A stretch of DNA of 64,000 bases from Paramagnetospirillum marisnigri (GTDB lineage: Bacteria > Pseudomonadota > Alphaproteobacteria > Rhodospirillales > Magnetospirillaceae). Below are positions 17,657-25,899 of the stretch, piece by piece. Each line of letters begins with the position of its first letter. The stretch's first letter is position 1. The position numbers and the translations under genes are program-made. Below the pieces are notes generated by a model, which had not been told where the DNA came from, ran no database searches, and worked only from the letters and a program-made list of their open reading frames with translations. The stretch spans positions 206,854 to 270,853 of the forward strand of contig NZ_LWQT01000066.1 of the NCBI RefSeq assembly GCF_001650715.1, written 5' to 3'.

Positions 17657-18639
17657 GCGAGACCATGGCCCCCTCCTTCCTTGTCAACGATCAACTGGCG
17701 CTGTTCCGCAGCATGCTGCGGATTCGCTTGGTGGAAGAGGCCATCGCCACCCGCTACGCCGAGCAGGAAATGCGCTGCCCGGTTCATCTGTCCATCGGCC
17801 AGGAAGCGGTGGCCACGGGTGTCTGCCTCGCTCTGCGACCACAAGATCAAATCGTCTCTACCCATCGAAGCCACGCCCATTACCTGGCCAAGGGCGGCGA
17901 CCTCAATGCCATGCTGGCCGAGATTTACGGCAAGGAAACCGGATGCTGCGGCGGGCGAGGCGGTTCCATGCATCTGTTCGACGCGGCCGCAGGTATCCTG
18001 GCCAGTCTGCCCATCGTCGGCAGCGCCATCGGTATCGCAACGGGAGCGGCCCTGGCATTCCAGCAAGAAGGCTCCGACTGTGTGGCAGTGACCTTTCCCG
18101 GTGACGCCTCGGTGGAGGAAGGCATCTTCCATGAAAGCCTGAACTTCGCCGCCCTGATGTCCCTGCCCGTGGTCTACGTCATCGAGAACAACCTTTATGC
18201 CTGCTTTACCGGATTGGAGCAGCGCCAGCCCCATCGCCCGTTGGGCGACCTTGCCCTGGCACATGGCCTGACCGCCGTTACCGCCGACGGTAATGACGTC
18301 GAGGCCATACACGCCGCCGCCAAAGATGCCATCGCCAAGGCCCGGGATGGAGGAGGGCCGTCGGTCCTGGTGTTCAATACCTATCGCTGGCGAGAGCATT
18401 GCGGACCCAACTACGATAACAATGTCGGATATCGCAGCGAGGAGGAGTTCCAGCAATGGAAAGCGCGCTGCCCGGTCGAAAGCCTGCAGAAGAAACTCAT
18501 GGCCGAGGGGCAGTTGTCGGACCAAGACCTGGCCGCCATGACCGCCGAAATCGAGGCTGAGGTTACCGCCGCGTTCCAGGCCGCCAAGGCCGCTCCCTTC
18601 CCATTAGCCGCCAGCGCCGAGGAACGCGTCTATGCCTAA
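17653..18639 (+). CDS. TPP-dependent 2-oxoacid dehydrogenase-type E1, alpha subunit
   Basis: The 328-residue protein belongs to the pyruvate/acetoin dehydrogenase E1 alpha family. It has CPVHLSIGQEAV, STHRSHAHYLAKGGD, GGRGGSMHL and the TPP/Mg motif GDASVEEGIFHESLNFA...IENN; the usual GDG is GDA here. The family decarboxylates a 2-oxoacid on thiamine pyrophosphate and passes the acyl unit on. The beta subunit follows with an 8-base overlap. No E2 or E3 gene is present in the window, so an acyl or ketol transfer to a sugar is possible; that is inference. Confidence 0.88.
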   Translation: MSETMAPSFLVNDQLALFRSMLRIRLVEEAIATRYAEQEMRCPVHLSIGQEAVATGVCLALRPQDQIVSTHRSHAHYLAKGGDLNAMLAEIYGKETGCCGGRGGSMHLFDAAAGILASLPIVGSAIGIATGAALAFQQEGSDCVAVTFPGDASVEEGIFHESLNFAALMSLPVVYVIENNLYACFTGLEQRQPHRPLGDLALAHGLTAVTADGNDVEAIHAAAKDAIAKARDGGGPSVLVFNTYRWREHCGPNYDNNVGYRSEEEFQQWKARCPVESLQKKLMAEGQLSDQDLAAMTAEIEAEVTAAFQAAKAAPFPLAASAEERVYA

Positions 18640-19714
18640 TGCCGAACGGATCATCAGCGTCGCCGAGGCCTTGTGCGAAGCGACCAAGGTCGCCATGGAA
18701 CGCGATTCCAAGATTTACGTGATCGGCGAGGGCGTCACCGACCCCAAGGCGATTTTCGAGACGACCCGTGGATTGCTCGACGCCTTCGGCCCCAAGCGAG
18801 TCATCGAGATGCCGGTGGCCGAAAATGGCCTGACCGGCATTGCCATCGGCTCGGCCATGATGGGGCGTAAGCCGCTGATGGTTCATCAGCGGGTCGACTT
18901 CGCCATGCTGTCCCTGGAGCAGTTGTTCAATAATGCGGCCAAGGCGTACTACGCCAGCAACGGCAAGCATTCGGTTCCGCTCGTGGTCCGAATGATTATC
19001 GGCCGCGGCTGGGGCCAGGGGCCTGCCCACTCCCAAAGCCTGGAAAGCCTGTTTGCCAGCATTCCCGGACTGAAAGTGGTGATGCCGACCACCGCCTATG
19101 AGGCTAAGGGACAACTGATCGCCGCCCTGGAAGACGGCAACCCGATCATGTTCCTCGAGCATCGCTGGGTCCACTATGTCACCGGCCACGTGCCCACAGG
19201 CTATTACACCGTGCCGCTGACATCGCGCAGGGTGCGCGACGGTAACGACGTCACCATCGTCGCCACGTCTTACATGCTGTTCGAGGCCATGATGGCCGCC
19301 GACTTCCTGGCCGAAGCCAATATCTCCGCCGAGATCATCGACTTGGCCGTGCTGCGTCCGCTCGACATGACACCGATCATGGACTCGGTACGCAAGACCG
19401 GACGACTGGTCACCGCCGATACCGGCTTCCGGACCCTGGGCATGGGCGCCGAACTGGTGGCCGAGGTGGCCTGCCGGGATATGAGCTGCCTGCTCGCGCC
19501 GCCAGTGCGCGTCGGCCTGCCCGATCATCCGACCCCCAGCAGCCGCAGCCTCGCCATCGGCTATTACCGGACCGCCATCGACGTGTTCGACGCCGCCGTC
19601 ACCACCTGCGGCGTCGCTCCTCAGACCGTCGCCACCATCCGCGAAAGACTGGCCACCAAGCGCAATGCCTTGCCAAGCGATGTCCCTACCCCGGCCTTCA
19701 AGGGGCCGTTCTAG
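18632..19714 (+). CDS. TPP-dependent 2-oxoacid dehydrogenase-type E1, beta subunit
   Basis: The protein is 360 residues. It has the transketolase pyrimidine-binding domain (VIEMPVAENGLTGIAIGSA, FAMLSLEQLFNNAAK) followed by the transketolase C-terminal domain (TIVATSYMLFEAMMAADFL, IDLAVLRPLDM). It pairs with the alpha subunit to form an alpha2-beta2 E1. The pyrimidine-activating Glu is in PVAENG. The stop codon TAG (19712-19714) is part of a CTAG that begins a 75-base inverted-repeat element. Confidence 0.88.
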   Translation: MPNAERIISVAEALCEATKVAMERDSKIYVIGEGVTDPKAIFETTRGLLDAFGPKRVIEMPVAENGLTGIAIGSAMMGRKPLMVHQRVDFAMLSLEQLFNNAAKAYYASNGKHSVPLVVRMIIGRGWGQGPAHSQSLESLFASIPGLKVVMPTTAYEAKGQLIAALEDGNPIMFLEHRWVHYVTGHVPTGYYTVPLTSRRVRDGNDVTIVATSYMLFEAMMAADFLAEANISAEIIDLAVLRPLDMTPIMDSVRKTGRLVTADTGFRTLGMGAELVAEVACRDMSCLLAPPVRVGLPDHPTPSSRSLAIGYYRTAIDVFDAAVTTCGVAPQTVATIRERLATKRNALPSDVPTPAFKGPF

Positions 19715-19785
19715 TGTCCTGATCGATTCTGAAATTCGAATGAGGCATGAAATTGATGGTGCGAATTTCAGAATCGGGACACTAG
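19711..19785. repeat. 75-base inverted-repeat (MITE-like) element at E1 beta stop codon
   Basis: The left arm 19711-19738 and right arm 19762-19785 are perfect inverted repeats of 24 bases, apart from a 4-base insertion (TGAT) in the left arm. A 23-base centre lies between them. The outermost bases are CTAG on both sides, directly followed by TGTCC and preceded by GGACA. It could be a miniature transposable element or serve as an mRNA 3' hairpin. No T run follows, so a classical terminator is unlikely. The remaining 100 bases up to the next gene hold nothing I recognise. Confidence 0.8.
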
Positions 19786-19887
19786 GCCCCGTCGCCAAAA
19801 TCTCGTCAGGAGCGCCTGCCGGGGATAATTGCAGACCGACCGAAGCGATCTCTCCTCGGGTTTCGCCCGTTAAACTAGGCAGTTTCG

Positions 19888-20631
19888 ATGACCATACCCG
19901 CCGACGATTCGACAAATTCCATCACCTTCATTGTTCCTGCCTACAACGAAGCGGAAGCCGTGGCGGATACGGTGGATACCATCATCAAGGCCATTACCGG
20001 ACGGTGGGATGACTACGAGATCATCCTGGTCAACGATGCCAGCCAGGATGATACCGGCTCCATCATCGACCGTCTTGCCGCCGGCAATGATCGGGTCAAG
20101 GCCCTGCACAATGCCAAGAATATGAATTTGGGCGGCACATATAAGCATGGCCTGTCAAAGGCATCCAAGGCATATGCCATGATGGTTCCTGGCGACAACA
20201 GCTTTGACGCCGACAGCATTCGCACAATTCTAAGCAATATTGGGAAGGCGGATATTATCCTGCCTTATGTGGTCAATACGGAAGTGCGCACGAGGTTTCG
20301 TGCCTTTGCCTCTTCCGCTTTTACATATTTGATGAATTTTCTTTTTGGATTCACAATAAATTACTACAACGGGCCATCCGTCCACCGGGTCCGTCTATTG
20401 CGTCAGATTGAGATCAATACCAACAGCTTTGCCTATCAGGCCGAAGCGGTGATCAAGGTGCTCGCCAAGGGAAATTCCTTCCACGAGTGCCCGATCCGCC
20501 TCCAGGAACGCACCACAGGCCGTTCCTCTGCCCTCAAGATGAAGAATCAGGTCGCCATCCTGACCACCATCGCCCGCCTGCTCCTCTCGGTTGGACCGCG
20601 TTGTCTTTTCGCCAAGCCCAAGGCCCACTGA
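19888..20631 (+). CDS. Family 2 glycosyltransferase
   Basis: The protein is 247 residues. It has a GT-A fold with TFIVPAYNEAEAVADTVDTI, IILVNDASQDDTGSIID and a MVPGDNSFD metal-binding-type motif, the pattern of dolichyl-phosphate-mannose-synthase-like enzymes. A hydrophobic stretch (FTYLMNFLFGFTINYY) suggests peripheral membrane contact. The donor and acceptor are unknown. Bases about 20240-20400 are visibly AT-richer than their neighbours, which hints at a separate origin. It lies 174 bases after E1 beta and is convergent with the minus-strand membrane pair. Confidence 0.85.
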   Translation: MTIPADDSTNSITFIVPAYNEAEAVADTVDTIIKAITGRWDDYEIILVNDASQDDTGSIIDRLAAGNDRVKALHNAKNMNLGGTYKHGLSKASKAYAMMVPGDNSFDADSIRTILSNIGKADIILPYVVNTEVRTRFRAFASSAFTYLMNFLFGFTINYYNGPSVHRVRLLRQIEINTNSFAYQAEAVIKVLAKGNSFHECPIRLQERTTGRSSALKMKNQVAILTTIARLLLSVGPRCLFAKPKAH

Positions 20632-20636
20632 GCCTG

Positions 20637-21164
20637 TCAGCCACCCGATCCCAGATTCCACATTCGCTTGACGGCCAGGAAGAAGCGTGTAGGGGGGAAT
20701 GCCTTTTCGGTGGCGAGGTAACGTCCATCCTCGCCCAGAGTGAACAGGCCATTGCCACGCATGATCTCCAGCCGCGCCCGCACCGCCTCGGCCGAGACGA
20801 AGCGGTCGTATAGGGCTTGCCGGGGCAGTGTCCCACCCGCTTCATCCAGCATCAGGATCGTCTCCACCGACAGCGAGGTGGCGATAACGAAGATGAATGG
20901 GATGTAGAGGACAAAGGCGCAGGCCATTATCATCGGCCCGATGACCATGCTCGTCAGCCACAACAGCATGCTGGCGTTGCCGCCACCCATGCCGCAATAA
21001 ATGGTGATGCTCAGGGCGCAACCGGCCAGAGACAGCTTGAACGCGTTCCGCAGGACAAGTGCGAAGCGCCTCTCGCCGGTCAAATGGACCCAGGCGAGAT
21101 GGCCTAGCATGAACATCACGAACCAGATCGTGGCGGCGATAACGCCGATCCATTGAGCGGTCAT
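20637..21164 (-). CDS. Hypothetical membrane protein with C-terminal winged-helix-like tail
   Basis: The 175-residue protein has about four hydrophobic segments in residues 1-110 (for example VIAATIWFVMFMLGHLAWV, MACAFVLYIPFIFVIATSL). A soluble tail reads RLEIMRGNGLFTLGEDGRYL and then AFPPTRFFLAVKRMWNLG. The tail resembles the helix-plus-wing of a winged-helix domain and resembles the tail of the next gene. The start overlaps the upstream gene by 4 bases. I do not recognise a family; no function can be assigned. Confidence 0.65.
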   Translation of the reverse strand: MTAQWIGVIAATIWFVMFMLGHLAWVHLTGERRFALVLRNAFKLSLAGCALSITIYCGMGGGNASMLLWLTSMVIGPMIMACAFVLYIPFIFVIATSLSVETILMLDEAGGTLPRQALYDRFVSAEAVRARLEIMRGNGLFTLGEDGRYLATEKAFPPTRFFLAVKRMWNLGSGG

Positions 21165-21718
21165 GGCGACGCCTTTCCCAGCACGTAAATGGATCGGAGC
21201 ATGCGAAACAGCCCGGCGGTCTTGCGTCCACGCTCCTCGAGCACCGTCATCTCCCCTTGATCGGTAACGAAACCACCCTGACGCAGCCCGTCCATCCGGG
21301 TGTCGTACATCCAGGTCAAGCCGTGGCCATCGGAATAGCCGGTCAGGACCTCTTCAGGCGTTAACGAGCGCCGGGGGGAGAGGGCCGCGTCCATGGCAAT
21401 CCGCAGGGAGTACCCCCGGCTGCCGATGTTGTAAAGCTGCAGCCAACCACCGAAATAGGACGCCGACAGAAAGAACACCGCCAGCAGCAGGTCAAGCCAA
21501 ACCGGCCCCCCCGCCATTTCGGACGGCAGGAAACCAAGATCCGCTGGGGTTGCCCAATAGGTCACCAGCAGCACCGGTAGGGAGCCATAGAAGACCCGCA
21601 AGGACAGCAAGGCTTTGGGCAGATGGGGGCGGAACCGGAACGCGGTCGTCATGGCGGCGAAGAGACACAGGCTCACCAGTGAAGCCAATAATACAGCCTT
21701 CACATCACTCTCCGACAT
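21161..21718 (-). CDS. Hypothetical membrane protein, paired with the downstream gene
   Basis: The protein is 185 residues from the ATG at 21718 (MSESDVK). A longer start would run into the divergent gene's leader. About three hydrophobic segments (VLLASLVSLCLFAAMTTAF, VFYGSLPVLLVTYWA, LLLAVFFLSASYFGGWL) precede a soluble C-terminal part with MDGLRQGGFVTDQGEMTVL and FRMLRSIYVLGKASP. The tail parallels that of the 20637-21164 protein, so the two are probably a co-translated pair of related membrane proteins. Function unknown. Confidence 0.6.
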   Translation of the reverse strand: MSESDVKAVLLASLVSLCLFAAMTTAFRFRPHLPKALLSLRVFYGSLPVLLVTYWATPADLGFLPSEMAGGPVWLDLLLAVFFLSASYFGGWLQLYNIGSRGYSLRIAMDAALSPRRSLTPEEVLTGYSDGHGLTWMYDTRMDGLRQGGFVTDQGEMTVLEERGRKTAGLFRMLRSIYVLGKASP

Positions 21719-21901
21719 CAACAGGCCCGGTCGGCCAAACATGTGGACGTTGTACAGGATGGCCAATCCGCTTTGCAACAGGCCGGTCCATCGGGCACAT
21801 TCCGCTGGCTGGAAGATCGCTTTGAGTTTAGTGTCCGGCCGCACGGCAGAATACGCGACGAGGACAGAGCGAAAGTGAACAGAAGTGCAAATTCCGACAC
21901 G

Positions 21902-22891
21902 ATGGCAAGTCCTCGCCTGGTAATTCGACGTCGGCTGATCTTGCTGCTGAAGGCAACTGTTTCGATTGGAATCGTTGCCTTTTTGTTGAGCAAGGTCGAT
22001 GTCGGCGGCATCTTGCGCCGTGCCGCCGCGGCCGACCTGTTTTTCGCAGGTCTTTCCACGGCCATGGTCATGGGGCAGGTGATCATCGCCTCGTGGCGGT
22101 GGATGGCGGTGACACGGGCTTTGGACGGCCGAGTCCCGTTCGGCCTGTCCTTCCGCCTGACCTATATCGGTCAATTCTTCAATCTGATCCTGCCATCGAC
22201 CGTCGGTGGCGACGCGGTTCGGATCTGGATGATCTGGAAAAGCGGCATGACGCCCATGGCCGCTGGCGCCAGCGTCTTGATCGACCGGCTGACCGCTGTT
22301 CTGGGCCTGATCGTGACCGTGGTGGTTACTCAGCCTTTCCTGCCGGACATGCCCCAGTCGGGCCTTCTCGGTCTTACGGTCTGGGCACTGGCCGTGGCGG
22401 CGGTATCAGGAACGGTCCTGGCCATGAGCGTCGACAAGCTAATCGGCGGCCATCGCAACCACCGTATCTTTTCCGCCCTGGCCGAACTGTCCCGGGATGT
22501 GCGGGCGGTTCTGCTGTCGCCACGCCATGCCTTGGGATCGATTGGATGTGGCATTCTTGGCCAGATCAATCTCTCCTATTCGCTTTTCTTTCTCGCCCTC
22601 TCGCTTGGCATTCCGCTTAAGCCTATCGAATGCCTGGTTCTATGGCCGCTGGTGGTTCTGGTCCTGCTATTGCCTGTCTCCATTTCCGGCTGGGGAATGC
22701 GCGAAGGCGCCATGGTGGTGGCGCTGGGCCTCGTGGGCATCGACGCCGACAGCGCGCTTCTCCTCTCCCTTCTCACCGGATTGATCGGAACGGTGGCCGC
22801 CTTGCCGGGAGGCATCATCTGGCTGCTGACCGATGTGAGCCGGTCTGACACGACCCAAACGGCCGAGGCGCTCAGTTCCCCAGATACTTGA
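21902..22891 (+). CDS. Lysylphosphatidylglycerol synthase/AglD-type membrane protein
   Basis: The protein is 329 residues from ATG 21902 (MASPRLVIRR); a GTG at 21875 is possible. Several transmembrane segments carry the family features FNLILPSTVGGDAVRIWMIWKSG, DRLTAVLGLIV and the C-terminal GWGMREGAMVVALGLVGI. Proteins of this TM family (LPG_synthase_TM, UPF0104) are common in glycan and lipid-modification clusters, where a lipid-flipping role has been proposed. Its role here is inferred. The end overlaps the convergent epimerase gene by 20 bases. It is divergent from the 21161-21718 gene with a 183-base shared control region. Confidence 0.8.
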   Translation: MASPRLVIRRRLILLLKATVSIGIVAFLLSKVDVGGILRRAAAADLFFAGLSTAMVMGQVIIASWRWMAVTRALDGRVPFGLSFRLTYIGQFFNLILPSTVGGDAVRIWMIWKSGMTPMAAGASVLIDRLTAVLGLIVTVVVTQPFLPDMPQSGLLGLTVWALAVAAVSGTVLAMSVDKLIGGHRNHRIFSALAELSRDVRAVLLSPRHALGSIGCGILGQINLSYSLFFLALSLGIPLKPIECLVLWPLVVLVLLLPVSISGWGMREGAMVVALGLVGIDADSALLLSLLTGLIGTVAALPGGIIWLLTDVSRSDTTQTAEALSSPDT

Positions 22892-23864
22892 ACCAAGTCT
22901 CCGTCGCCTTGGCGATGGACGCAGGATCCCACAGAGGGGCATCGCGCCAGTAGTCGATATTCTCGACGATGAGGGCGACCCCTTCCTCGAACGACACCTC
23001 GGGCCGCCATCCCAATTCGGTCGTCAGCTTGGTGATGTCGGCGAAGGTGCAGTCAGGCTCTCCCGGGCGCTTGGGAATGTGAATCTTGTTGCCGCCGAGC
23101 AGTTCAACGAGGCGATTGACCGATTGCGGCCTGCCCGCCCCCAGATTCCAGACCTGACCGACCCGGTCGGTCTCGGCAGCGGCGAGAAAGCCGCGGGCCA
23201 CATCGGTCACATAGAGGAAATCACGGGTCTGTGTCCCGTCGCCGACCACGGTCAGAGGCTTGTTGGCAAGCATCTGCCGCAAGAACACCCCGAACACCGC
23301 GCCATAGGCTCCCGATGTCCGTGAGCGGGTGCCATAGGCATTGAAGATGCGCACGGAATTGACCGGCAGTTTGTAACAGCCGTGCCAATGGAAGCAGGCC
23401 TGCTCGCCCTGATATTTGGACAGGGCATAGGGATATTGCGGCCGGATGGGATGATCCTCGCGCGTCGGGGTATCTGCAAGTCCATAGCAGGATGACGAGG
23501 CGGCATAGATCACCTTCGCCCCGACCGCGCGGGCGCATTCCAGCACATGGACGGTGCCCTGAACGTTGGCAGACATGTACTCCATCGGATTTTCCATCGA
23601 TGGCACGATGTCGCCGATACCGGCGAAATGAAAGACATAGCGGGCGTCGGCGAATAGGGGCGAGCCCGGCAGCAAGGCGCGAATGTCGATATTCTCGAAT
23701 ATCACGTCGGGATTATGGGCGTGGTGGGCGAGATTGGCCTCGCGGCCACCGACCAAATTATCGACCACCCGCACGGCATAACCGCGAGCCACCAGCAGAT
23801 CAACCATGTGGGATCCAATGAAACCGGCTCCGCCGGTGACGACAGCTACGGGATGCATGCTCAT
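22872..23864 (-). CDS. NAD-dependent nucleotide-sugar epimerase/dehydratase
   Basis: The protein is 330 residues from ATG 23864 (MSMHPVAVV); MHPVAVV at 23858 is equally possible. It is an extended SDR with VVTGGAGFIGSHMVDLLVARG, ASSSCYG and YALSK (YxxxK), plus NAYGTRSRTSGAYGAVFGVF and DFLYVTDVARGFL as in UDP-glucose 4-epimerase and GDP-mannose 4,6-dehydratase relatives. The UDP- or GDP-sugar substrate is not resolved. It stands alone on the minus strand, divergent from the 615-residue unknown. Confidence 0.87.
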   Translation of the reverse strand: MSMHPVAVVTGGAGFIGSHMVDLLVARGYAVRVVDNLVGGREANLAHHAHNPDVIFENIDIRALLPGSPLFADARYVFHFAGIGDIVPSMENPMEYMSANVQGTVHVLECARAVGAKVIYAASSSCYGLADTPTREDHPIRPQYPYALSKYQGEQACFHWHGCYKLPVNSVRIFNAYGTRSRTSGAYGAVFGVFLRQMLANKPLTVVGDGTQTRDFLYVTDVARGFLAAAETDRVGQVWNLGAGRPQSVNRLVELLGGNKIHIPKRPGEPDCTFADITKLTTELGWRPEVSFEEGVALIVENIDYWRDAPLWDPASIAKATETWFKYLGN

Positions 23865-23986
23865 GGACGGACGGCCTCTTCGATTGGGCACGGATTGGGT
23901 CGGCAACCGTATATGATCCCGCATCGCATTGCAAAGGCACCCGACCGCGACTACCATCCCGCCCTTTCCTATCCCTCGAGAGCAGC

Positions 23987-25834
23987 ATGCCCATCGGCCC
24001 GTCCCACCCAGTCGCCATGCCAGGCCTTGCCGATTCCTATGAGCGGATGGTGCTGGTTTCCCACCCCAGGCATCTGCCCGCAGCCCGCTCCTTCGGGCCG
24101 GAATGCCTGGTGGCCGCCTGCGACTGGGTGGTCTGGAAAACCCTGGTCGATGAAGGGGTGGCTTGCGTCTTGCTGGAACACCAGTTGGCCGATTTTACGC
24201 CGCCTCATGATTTGTTGGTCGGCTATTCCGACTGGATGTATCAGGCCGGACCAGAGGTCGGCCTGTTGTATGGCATGTCGACCGCCAAGGCGCTCAACCG
24301 CGAGGTGGAACTGGCCATGATGGGGTTCGAGCGCCTGTGGCGGGCATTGGACTCGCTCTGCCGACGCTTCAGCCCGCGACGGATCATCCTGATCGACCTG
24401 CGCGGCGATTTTGGAATGGTGAATGGCGAGCTGAAACAAATCCTGGTGGATGAACTCGCCAAGGCTCACGGCCTGATCGTGGAGGACAGACTGGACCCAG
24501 TCGCCCGCGATGATGGTCATTATTACGATGTAGCGGGTTACGGTGGCTCGGTTCGCCAAGGTGGCGCTAAGACGGTATTGCGCAACTTGGCCTGCGATCT
24601 GATCGGCATGGTTTTCCGCGCCTCCGCCTGGCTCCGGCCGCGCCGCCGGGTCCTGCTGTTCCTCAACCCACTGATGGAAGCCGGGCTTCTGAAGGCCTGG
24701 CCGGGTGGCGAGGTCGGCCCGGCGATGATCAGCCAGCGCTCACCCAAAACCTGGGGTTTTCTCTCGCAATGGCTGCGACGCGGCGCTGCCATGATCAGCC
24801 GTCCCCGCCTGACCCTGACCTCGGCAGAGCGTCTATCCCTGCAAGACGGCATCGAGCATCTGCGACGGTATTGGCGCGAGCACCCTCCGACAACGCCGGT
24901 GGAACGGGCGCGACGGGCCTTCTTGAACGCAGAGGCCTTCGACAGTGGGCGAATGCTGGACTTCGCCGCCGAAGCCAAGTCGGACCTTGCCATGTTGTCG
25001 CGCTGTCGGCCCGAACGCATCGTCGTCGGCGATTCCTCGAATTTCGGCGGGCGAATGCTGATCGAGGCGGCAGGTGTACTGGGCATTCCCGCTGATGAGA
25101 TGCTCAACGGGATTTTTGTCCATCCTTTCGCGTCGGATGCTCGCTGCGGCGACCATCGCCATCCCCCTAAGCTGTCGCGCCTGTGGTCGTGGAGCAAGTC
25201 ACAAGAGGATTGGCTGACGATGATCCATTCGACCGTCGCCTCGGTACGAATCGGCTATCCCGGCCTCGACACCCTCAAACGCTGCCGGAAAGACGTCGTC
25301 CTGCCGCCGGTTGGACAGGGAAACGTGCTGCTACTGCCCGGCAACGTTCCGATGATCAATGTGCGTGCCCTCAAATGTAACGTTTACCGGGACATCGTCG
25401 AGGCGTCTCGTATGCTGCGCCGTCTGGGCTATTCCTCCATCCGGCTGAAAGTCCATCCCGGCCATGGCAGTCAGGCGTTCCGTGCCCTGGCCCAGACCTT
25501 CGGCCTTGACCTCGATGTGGTCGAGAATGGCGTGGTTCCTGATCATCTGGACTGGGCCGATCTGGTGATCGGACCCGCCGATTCAGGCGCCCTGGTGGAA
25601 ACACTGGCCGCCGGACGCCCCTATTACCCGCTGGTGCCGCTTCCCAACAGTATTGCCCTCGAATTACTCGGCCCCCTCAGGGTTTACCACTCGGCGGAGG
25701 AACTGGCGGCCGCCCTGAAGGCGGGGATGGTTCCCGATTGCGACGCGGTGACGGACTATATGTGCGATACCGGCGATGGCCGGTCGGCATCGGAACGGTT
25801 CTGGCAGTCGATGAGTCTTGAAAGTCGGGCTTAG
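23987..25834 (+). CDS. Unknown protein, possible glycosyltransferase-like C-terminal half
   Basis: The protein is 615 residues, with ATG at 23987 and a possible alternative at 24017. I do not recognise the family. The N-terminal half is soluble with no signal peptide (PSFGPECLVAACDWVVWKTLVDEG-like text). It includes RRIILIDLRGDFG, which looks like a Rossmann-type strand. The C-terminal part has ADLVIGPADSGALVETLAAGRPYYPLVPLPNS, reminiscent of the second lobe of GT-B glycosyltransferases, where an Asp-Ser/Thr step precedes an aged acceptor loop. This resembles, at the motif level, the protein at 38392. A role in surface-glycan assembly is inferred only from context. Confidence 0.6.
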   Translation: MPIGPSHPVAMPGLADSYERMVLVSHPRHLPAARSFGPECLVAACDWVVWKTLVDEGVACVLLEHQLADFTPPHDLLVGYSDWMYQAGPEVGLLYGMSTAKALNREVELAMMGFERLWRALDSLCRRFSPRRIILIDLRGDFGMVNGELKQILVDELAKAHGLIVEDRLDPVARDDGHYYDVAGYGGSVRQGGAKTVLRNLACDLIGMVFRASAWLRPRRRVLLFLNPLMEAGLLKAWPGGEVGPAMISQRSPKTWGFLSQWLRRGAAMISRPRLTLTSAERLSLQDGIEHLRRYWREHPPTTPVERARRAFLNAEAFDSGRMLDFAAEAKSDLAMLSRCRPERIVVGDSSNFGGRMLIEAAGVLGIPADEMLNGIFVHPFASDARCGDHRHPPKLSRLWSWSKSQEDWLTMIHSTVASVRIGYPGLDTLKRCRKDVVLPPVGQGNVLLLPGNVPMINVRALKCNVYRDIVEASRMLRRLGYSSIRLKVHPGHGSQAFRALAQTFGLDLDVVENGVVPDHLDWADLVIGPADSGALVETLAAGRPYYPLVPLPNSIALELLGPLRVYHSAEELAAALKAGMVPDCDAVTDYMCDTGDGRSASERFWQSMSLESRA

Positions 25835-25899
25835 AATCGTGCTACACATGGTCAGGACTGCGCCCAGGCGGCTGTGGCAGCGTTATTTTCAGGTCAAGA

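Noticed and set aside
19711..19785. Rho-independent terminator after E1 beta
   Set aside because: The hairpin is long, but there is no T run after it, and the CTAG borders point to a mobile element.
18563..19915. A 450-codon minus-strand open frame opposite E1 beta
   Set aside because: Antisense to a well-matched E1 beta subunit. No start context or family.
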